Origin: an uncultured Erythrobacter sp.
Lineage (GTDB): Bacteria > Pseudomonadota > Alphaproteobacteria > Sphingomonadales > Sphingomonadaceae
NCBI GenBank assembly: GCA_947488155.1
Contig: CANKYK010000001.1
Coordinates: 1,506,439 to 1,570,438, forward strand
Length of the DNA: 64,000 nt
Direction: 5' to 3'
The notes below the pieces were generated by a model, which saw only the letters and a list, made by a program, of their open reading frames with translations, did no database searches and was not told where the DNA came from. Within the stretch, counting starts at the first letter, position 1. Each line of letters opens with the position of its first letter. Below are positions 58,471 to 64,000 of the stretch, in pieces. The position numbers were made by a program, and so were the translations under genes.

Positions 58471-60357
58471 ATGGGCGGTTCGATGGACGGGCATCTCACA
58501 CAAGCAGACGATACGCCGCCGCAAAGGCGCGGGCTGTTTGGTCGCGGGCGCAAGGCGCGCGGGGCCGAGGTAGAGGGTGCGGGTGAGACCACCGAAAAAC
58601 CCGCAAAATCGCTGCGCCCGCTGCGAATGATCTATTCCGCGGCCGCGCAATACCCCACTCAGGTTGCGCTGGCGCTGATCGCATTATTGATCACAGCGGC
58701 GGCGACGTTGGCGATTCCATGGCGCTTCAAAGTGATCATTGATGAGGCATTTAGCGGCGGTGCCACCAGCGCGCAGATCAATTCTGCGTTTCAATATCTG
58801 CTGATGATTGTCGTCGTGCTGGGCATTGGCACGGCGCTCAGGTTCTACTTCGTTAGCTGGATCGGCGAGCGTGTGGTGGCCGATATTCGCCGCGCGGTTC
58901 AGCGCAATCTGCTGCGTCAGGCGCCCAGTTTTTACGAAGCGAACAGCCCCAAGGAAATCTCCAGCCGAATGACGTCGGATACAGCGGTGATTGAGCAGGT
59001 TGTCGGCACGACTGTGTCGATCGCTTTGCGCAATACGCTGATGGCGATTGGCGGTACGGCGTTGTTGTTTTACCTGCAGCCGCAAATGACATTGGGTCTG
59101 ATGCTGGTCATTCCGGCGGTGATCATGCCGATCACGGTGTTCGGTCGGCGGCTACGCAATGTGTCGCGCACCAGCCAGGACCGCGTGGCAGATGTTGGCG
59201 CGATGGTGACTGAAGTTCTGGCCGGAATGAAAATCGTGCAAAGCTTCAATCAGGAAGCGCGCGAGGCGGACCGTTTTGGCGAGGCGGTGGAGGCGACGTT
59301 CAACACCGCCAAGCGCCGGATCATGATCCGCGCAGCGATGACATCGGTCATCATCATGCTGATTTTCGGCGCGATCACTTTGTTGATGTGGCGCGGGGCG
59401 ATTGCGGTTGGCGATGGCACCATATCGGGCGGCACGATCTTTGCTTTTGTGATCACTGGCGGCCTGGTAGCGGGCGCATTTGGCGCCCTGACAGAGGTGT
59501 ATGGCGATCTATTGCGGGGGGCGGGTGCGGCGAGCCGGCTCGCTGAATTGCTTGATGCAAAACCCACCATTTCCAGCCCAGAACGGGCGCAGGCGCTGCC
59601 CACCCCGCCGCGCGGCAATCTGTCGTTTCGCAATGTGACATTCCGCTATCCCAGCCGCCCGGAAGTCGCCGCGCTGCACGACTTCACCTTGGAGGTTGAG
59701 CCGGGCGAGACAGTCGCGATTGTTGGCCCATCAGGCGCGGGCAAGTCGACCATTTTCCAACTCGTTGAGCGGTTTTACGATCCGCAATCCGGCACCATCC
59801 GCCTGGACGGCATTCCTCTGACGAAAGCGGACCCGGCGGACCTGCGCGAACGCCTCGCACTCGTGCCGCAGGACGGCGTGCTGTTCAGCGGCAATGCCCG
59901 TGACAATCTGCGCTATGGACGCTGGGATGCCGATGACGAGGCGATCTGGGAGGCGGCGAGCGCTGCCAATGCTGTGGGGTTCCTGCGCGACCTACCGAAA
60001 GGGCTCGACACCGATCTGGGTGAAGGCGGAACGCAGCTGTCCGGCGGTCAGCAACAGCGTCTGGCGATTGCGCGTGCTCTTCTGAGAGATGCGCCGATCT
60101 TGCTCCTTGACGAGGCGACCAGCGCGCTTGATGCGGAAAGCGAACAATTGGTGCAGCAGGCGCTTGATCAGCTAATGGCGGACCGCACGACGTTGGTCAT
60201 TGCTCACCGGCTGGCGACTGTGCGCAAGGCGGACCGCATTATTGTGCTCGACGAAGGCAAGATTGCCGAACAAGGCACGCATGACGCCCTGGTAAAGGCA
60301 GGCGGGCTCTATGCCCGGCTCGCGAAGCTGCAATTTGCCAGCGATCAGGCCGCGTAG
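58471..60357 (+). CDS. ABC exporter, fused membrane and ATPase domains (MsbA/multidrug type)
   Basis: A 628-residue half-transporter working as a homodimer in the inner membrane. After a charged N-terminus (1-50) come six transmembrane helices (about 65-350), then the ATPase: Walker A VGPSGAGKST (about 423-432), Q-loop LVPQDG, signature LSGGQQQR (about 524-531), Walker B ILLLDEATSALD and the switch His in VIAHRL. Substrate could be a lipid or drug and cannot be told. ATG 58483 is an alternative start. Confidence 0.93.
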   Translation: MGGSMDGHLTQADDTPPQRRGLFGRGRKARGAEVEGAGETTEKPAKSLRPLRMIYSAAAQYPTQVALALIALLITAAATLAIPWRFKVIIDEAFSGGATSAQINSAFQYLLMIVVVLGIGTALRFYFVSWIGERVVADIRRAVQRNLLRQAPSFYEANSPKEISSRMTSDTAVIEQVVGTTVSIALRNTLMAIGGTALLFYLQPQMTLGLMLVIPAVIMPITVFGRRLRNVSRTSQDRVADVGAMVTEVLAGMKIVQSFNQEAREADRFGEAVEATFNTAKRRIMIRAAMTSVIIMLIFGAITLLMWRGAIAVGDGTISGGTIFAFVITGGLVAGAFGALTEVYGDLLRGAGAASRLAELLDAKPTISSPERAQALPTPPRGNLSFRNVTFRYPSRPEVAALHDFTLEVEPGETVAIVGPSGAGKSTIFQLVERFYDPQSGTIRLDGIPLTKADPADLRERLALVPQDGVLFSGNARDNLRYGRWDADDEAIWEAASAANAVGFLRDLPKGLDTDLGEGGTQLSGGQQQRLAIARALLRDAPILLLDEATSALDAESEQLVQQALDQLMADRTTLVIAHRLATVRKADRIIVLDEGKIAEQGTHDALVKAGGLYARLAKLQFASDQAA

Positions 60358-60370
60358 CTTTTGGGGCCCC

Positions 60371-60455
60371 GACCGTAGCCACCCGCCTCCCCAACCGGCC
60401 ACCAATTCTGGTGGTTACCATTGGCGGCCTGGTGGGGGGTGAGTGGCGCGGTTCA
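60371..60455. repeat. Imperfect inverted repeat after the ABC exporter gene
   Basis: The segment starting GTAGCCACCCGCCTCCCCAA can fold back on the segment ending GGTGGGGGGTGAGTGGC, with a small inner hairpin CCACCA-ATTC-TGGTGG (about 60400-60415). It probably ends the exporter transcript, or is a REP-like repeat. Confidence 0.45.
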
Positions 60456-60588
60456 AAAACAACCTCTCCCACCACCAAATAATCGACCAATTGCGACTGC
60501 AATCGGACAAACGTCGACTCTACTGAGCTGCGCGGGTTAAAGAGGCTGGGGTGGAATTTAGAATAACGATAACCATGGGACTGGTAAT

Positions 60589-62787
60589 ATGATCAAACAG
60601 ACAGCTCTTCTCAGCGCAGGGCTCGCCGCCCTGATGTGCGCCAATCCGGCGCTCGCTGGCGCCACGCATGATGCGAATGCGGATGCAGGTATTGAAACTC
60701 TTCTGGACGACACAGCCGCAGAAGGCGCGGCCGATGCGGTCCAAGAACCCGGCACCCCAACCATGAGCTTTGGCTCATGGGGCGTTGATCCTCAGCTGAT
60801 CTCTACCGACGTTGATCCTGGCGATGACTTCTTCAAATACGTCAATCAGAAATGGCTTGATGCCAACCCTCTGCCAGCTGAATTCAGCCGCTTTGGTGCG
60901 TTCAACCTGCTGCGTGAGAAAAGCACCAGTGATGTGAAGGCTTTGATCGACGAGCTGGTCGCGAAAGACCCGGCCACGCTCAGCAATGACGAGCAGCGGA
61001 TTGTAAATGCGCACAACGCGTTCCTGGACACCGCAGCGATTGATGCGGCTGGCCTTGCCCCAGCGCAGCCCTATTTCAACAAGATCATCGCTGCGAGCAC
61101 GTTGGATGATCTCGCGATGCTGTGGGCGACGCCCGGGTATTCATCGCCCATCGGCGGGTTTGTAAACGTCGATGCGAAACAGCCAGACCGCTATGTCGCC
61201 TATATCGGCATGGGCGGAATTGGCCTGCCAGACCGTGATTATTACACCGACACCAGCGAGAAAGGGCTTGAGACGATCAAGCTCTACAAGGATTATCTCA
61301 CCTTCCTGTTTGGCGAGGCGGGCTATGCTGATCCTGCGGGCGCTACCGCTGCGGTCTATGCGTTTGAAGAACGGCTCGCGAAAGAAGTGCTGTGGGACCG
61401 CACCGTCAGCCGTAACCGCGACCTCACCTATAACGCCGTGACCAAGGAAGAAATGGCCGCGATGGCAGGCGACATTCCGGTGGGTGCGATCATGGATACA
61501 ATCGGCCTGTCGAAATCGCCGATTTATGTCGTTGGCACTATCCCACCCAGCGAAGAGCGGATCAAGGAATTGGGCCTGGATGAGGCAACCGTTGCCAAGA
61601 TTGGCAAAGGCCTGCCCGGCATGTTTGAAGTGCTGGCCGAAACCGATCTGGCGACATTGCAGGCCTGGACGATCAAGGAATTCCTTTCGAACAATTCCGC
61701 TGTCTTGCCGACCCGTTTCGACACGGCGCGCTTTGAGTTTTTCGGCAAGAAACTGCGCGGCACGCCAGAGCAGCGCCCGCGGTGGAAGCGCGCGATTGAT
61801 GCCACTGAGGGCGCCTTGGGCGAACTTGTCGGCAAGAGCTATGTTGAGCGCTATTTTCCAGCTGAAAACAAAGCCGCGATGGACGAACTGGTCGCCAATC
61901 TGCGCCTCGCCATGGCACAATCAATCGAAGAGATCGATTGGATGGGTGCGGAAACCAAGGTCGAGGCCAAGGCGAAACTCGACAGTTTCGATCCCAAGAT
62001 CGGCTACCGTGACAATCTGGAGACCTATCCCGGTCTTGAGATTACCGCCGACAATCCGCTGGAAAATGCGATTGCCGCCGGGGCTTGGAATCTGACCGAC
62101 AATATCTCCAAACTGGGCGGGCCGATTGATCGGACCGAGTGGTTTATGACCCCGCAAACGGTCAATGCCTATTACAACCCGACCAAGAACGAGATCGTTT
62201 TCCCCGCCGCCATCCTGCAACAGCCATTCTTTGGCGTGAGCGCTGATATTGCGGTCAATTACGGCGCGATCGGCGGGGTGATCGGACATGAGATTGGCCA
62301 TGGTTTCGACGACCAAGGATCCAAGTCCGACGGTACCGGCAAACTGCGCAATTGGTGGACCGATGAAGACCGCGCGGCCTTTGATGAGCGCGGTGATGCG
62401 CTCGTCGCGCAATACAGTTCGTTCTGCCCGTTTGACGAAGGCGAAACCTGTGTGAACGGCCGCCTGACCCTGGGTGAGAACATCGGCGATGTTGGTGGGC
62501 TGTCGCTTGCTTACCGCGCCTATAAGATCGCCACCGCAGGCAAAGACGTGCCTGTGATCGACGGCTTCACCGGCGATCAGCGGTTCTTCCTGGCTTGGGC
62601 GCAGGTCTGGCGCTCGGCTCAGCGTGAGGAAAATTATCGCCTGCGTCTGCGCACCGGCGCACACAGCCCAGAGGAATACCGGGTGAACGGCGTCGTGCGC
62701 AATCTGGATGCCTGGTACGAAGCCTTTGGCGTGACCGAAGACGATGCGATGTACATCCCGCCAGAAGAACGCGTGAAAATCTGGTAA
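60589..62787 (+). CDS. M13 family (neprilysin-type) zinc metallopeptidase, exported
   Basis: A 732-residue periplasmic endopeptidase acting on peptides. Signal peptide 1-23 (ending PALA). N-terminal cap domain with DVDPGDDFFKYVNQKWLDAN (about 76-95). Catalytic motif HEIGH with His567, Glu568 and His571, third zinc ligand Glu in ENIGDVGG (about 631), and a substrate-binding NAYY stretch. The usual C-terminal C-x-x-W ends here as VKIW without the cysteine. Complete and probably active. Confidence 0.95.
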   Translation: MIKQTALLSAGLAALMCANPALAGATHDANADAGIETLLDDTAAEGAADAVQEPGTPTMSFGSWGVDPQLISTDVDPGDDFFKYVNQKWLDANPLPAEFSRFGAFNLLREKSTSDVKALIDELVAKDPATLSNDEQRIVNAHNAFLDTAAIDAAGLAPAQPYFNKIIAASTLDDLAMLWATPGYSSPIGGFVNVDAKQPDRYVAYIGMGGIGLPDRDYYTDTSEKGLETIKLYKDYLTFLFGEAGYADPAGATAAVYAFEERLAKEVLWDRTVSRNRDLTYNAVTKEEMAAMAGDIPVGAIMDTIGLSKSPIYVVGTIPPSEERIKELGLDEATVAKIGKGLPGMFEVLAETDLATLQAWTIKEFLSNNSAVLPTRFDTARFEFFGKKLRGTPEQRPRWKRAIDATEGALGELVGKSYVERYFPAENKAAMDELVANLRLAMAQSIEEIDWMGAETKVEAKAKLDSFDPKIGYRDNLETYPGLEITADNPLENAIAAGAWNLTDNISKLGGPIDRTEWFMTPQTVNAYYNPTKNEIVFPAAILQQPFFGVSADIAVNYGAIGGVIGHEIGHGFDDQGSKSDGTGKLRNWWTDEDRAAFDERGDALVAQYSSFCPFDEGETCVNGRLTLGENIGDVGGLSLAYRAYKIATAGKDVPVIDGFTGDQRFFLAWAQVWRSAQREENYRLRLRTGAHSPEEYRVNGVVRNLDAWYEAFGVTEDDAMYIPPEERVKIW

Positions 62788-62824
62788 TTGAGCGCACGCT
62801 AAAACGTGTAGTTTGAGCTGAAAC

Positions 62825-62844
62825 GGGCTGCCTTCGGGCAGCCC
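62825..62844 (+). other. Hairpin after the M13 peptidase gene
   Basis: GGGCTGCC-TTCG-GGCAGCCC: eight perfect pairs with a UUCG tetraloop, about 40 bases after the stop codon. No T-run, so termination is uncertain. Confidence 0.55.
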
Positions 62845-62923
62845 GCAAGGCTGGCTTGGTTCTAGGCGCGAAATTCAACAAAAAAATTGACTTGGCACCG
62901 CCGCATGCCAAGGCAGTGACATC

Positions 62924-63769
62924 ATGACATTCCTGCAATTGCTTCTTATCGCGGTCGTCCAAGGGATCACGGAATTCCTGCCGATTTCCTCGTCAGGCCA
63001 TTTGATCCTGATCCCCTATTTGACCGATTTTTCTGACCAGGGCCCGCTGATCGATGTGGCGGTGCACGTTGGGTCTCTGCTCGCGATTATCGTCTATTTC
63101 TTCAAGGATGTGGTCGTGCTTGCGCGCGGCGGATTTGCATCGGTTGGCATTGGGCAAGCACCGTCAGAGCGCAAATTGTTCTGGTGGATTGTGCTCGGCA
63201 CGATCCCGGCGGTGGTGTTTGGCCTGTCGATCAAGATGGGCCTGTTCAATGGCTTTGCGGAAAGCGTGTTTGGCATCACCATTATTGATGACGATCTGAT
63301 GTCGTCGATCCGCTTCACCGATTTGATCGCGGTCAATCTGATTTTCTACGGTATTCTGCTGGGCATCGCGGATTATTTCGGGCGCGATCATAAGAGCTTT
63401 GAGGATATGACCTGGCGTGACGGCTTGATCGTCGGCCTGGCTCAGGCGCTGGCGATTATTCCCGGTACCAGCCGTTCTGGCGTCACGATGACGGCGGCCC
63501 GCGCGCTGGGATACAGCCGGGTGGAATCGGCGCGTTTTTCGTTTCTCTTGTCGATCCCGGCGGTGGCCGGTGCAGGTGTGCTGATCGTGCCAGAGATTTT
63601 TGAGGCAGGCGGCGAACTTGCATTTGAAGCGCTGATCGCTGGAGTGCTGACGTTTGTCGCGGCGTTCCTGACGATGGCGTTCCTGATGAACTTCCTCAAG
63701 AAAGCATCGATGCTGGTTTTCGTGCTTTACCGCGTGGCGATGGGCGCCGCCTTGCTGATCATTTTCTAA
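62924..63769 (+). CDS. uppP: Undecaprenyl-diphosphatase (UppP/BacA)
   Basis: Recycles the lipid carrier by converting undecaprenyl diphosphate to the monophosphate at the periplasmic face. 281 residues, about eight helices. Both signature motifs are present: QGITEFLPISSSGHLIL (about 14-30) and PGTSRSGVTMTAARALGYSR (about 184-203). Serves peptidoglycan and surface polysaccharide synthesis together with murA and the O-ligase. Confidence 0.95.
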   Translation: MTFLQLLLIAVVQGITEFLPISSSGHLILIPYLTDFSDQGPLIDVAVHVGSLLAIIVYFFKDVVVLARGGFASVGIGQAPSERKLFWWIVLGTIPAVVFGLSIKMGLFNGFAESVFGITIIDDDLMSSIRFTDLIAVNLIFYGILLGIADYFGRDHKSFEDMTWRDGLIVGLAQALAIIPGTSRSGVTMTAARALGYSRVESARFSFLLSIPAVAGAGVLIVPEIFEAGGELAFEALIAGVLTFVAAFLTMAFLMNFLKKASMLVFVLYRVAMGAALLIIF

Positions 63770-63788
63770 ACCGCGTGAGGAGCGATCA

Positions 63789-64000
63789 ATGGCGATTTTG
63801 ATACTGATTGTGATGGGCGCGCTGCTGGGCTGGTTCGCGTCAATCCTGGTCCGCACAGAGGAGGCGGGCGGCATCTTTCGCAATATCGGGCTGGGCCTGC
63901 TGGCGAGTGCAATTGGCGGGCTGTCTATGAACGGCGGCGCGCTGTTTGGGGCGCTTGGCTGGATGGCGCTGGGCGTGGCTGCGCTCGCGGCGCTGGTCGT
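63789..64000 (+). CDS. GlsB/YeaQ/YmgE-type small membrane protein (5' part; runs off the window)
   Basis: ATG at 63789 with GAGGAGCG upstream opens a frame that reaches the window end. The 70 visible residues are hydrophobic and glycine-rich: MAILILIVMGALLGWFASIL, then RTEEAGGIFRNIGLGLLASA and IGGL. The GWFASIL...G...N...G..GA pattern fits the transglycosylase-associated/YeaQ stress membrane-protein family. 19 bases after uppP, so probably cotranscribed. Confidence 0.7.
   Translation, partial: MAILILIVMGALLGWFASILVRTEEAGGIFRNIGLGLLASAIGGLSMNGGALFGALGWMALGVAALAALV

Overview
The window (about 60% GC by eye) reads as chromosome of an alphaproteobacterium of the order Sphingomonadales, most likely Erythrobacteraceae (Erythrobacter/Altererythrobacter-like). 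This is inferred from the proteins: a large NAD-dependent glutamate dehydrogenase, GlnE of about 900 residues, a YqiJ/flotillin pair, DUF3576-leuS-lptE-holA, and exosortase-A-type polysaccharide genes. I see no rRNA, tRNA, CRISPR array, prophage or intact insertion sequence. Most genes are ordinary chromosomal genes, packed with 4-base stop/start overlaps.

Layout. 1-1.6 kb: 5' part of the glutamate dehydrogenase gene (minus). 1.7-4.4 kb: minus-strand operon of alpha/beta hydrolase, TPR protein and luciferase-like flavin oxidoreductase. 4.5-5.9 kb: minus-strand operon of three membrane proteins (one of only 58 aa) and a Cro/CI-like repressor, with a paired inverted operator over its promoter. 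6.03-8.3 kb: thrS preceded by what looks like an attenuator, a leaderless 23-codon ORF with eight consecutive Thr codons followed by mutually exclusive hairpins. 8.3-17.7 kb: TauE-type permease, DUF1223 protein, agmatine deiminase, M28 peptidase, glnE-bcp-DUF455, M23 peptidase. 17.97-20.8 kb: acyl-CoA synthetase plus cytochrome P450. 21-23.5 kb: YqiJ-like protein plus flotillin. 23.6-29.4 kb: galU, murA, GNAT, RHH regulator, tag, a membrane-anchored HTH-DUF4019 regulator, acetoacetyl-CoA reductase. 29.5-35.2 kb: surface protein, DUF3576, leuS-lptE-holA. 35.2-36.7 kb: an AT-rich foreign-looking patch with a two-HTH regulator and a 5'-truncated sugar transferase. 36.7-42.8 kb: lptA, lptC, RNase D, ung, zinc-finger protein, lipoprotein, OprB-like porin, AAA ATPase. 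42.8-49 kb: gltD, gltB. 49.4-53.6 kb: membrane protein, exosortase-A-associated glycosyltransferase and O-ligase. 53.7-58.2 kb: MaoC hydratase, thiolase, DUF4126, GNAT, PHB depolymerase. 58.5-64 kb: ABC exporter, M13 peptidase, uppP, and the start of a GlsB/YeaQ-type membrane protein.

Themes. Nitrogen assimilation and its control (GDH, GlnE, GltBD), polyhydroxybutyrate and short-chain acyl-CoA metabolism (thiolase, acetoacetyl-CoA reductase, MaoC, PhaZ), envelope biogenesis (LptA/C/E, MurA, GalU, UppP, M23) and surface polysaccharide (exosortase-A genes, truncated sugar transferase). The observation I rate highest is the putative threonine-sensing leader of thrS. Domain assignments come from reading motifs, not from database searches.
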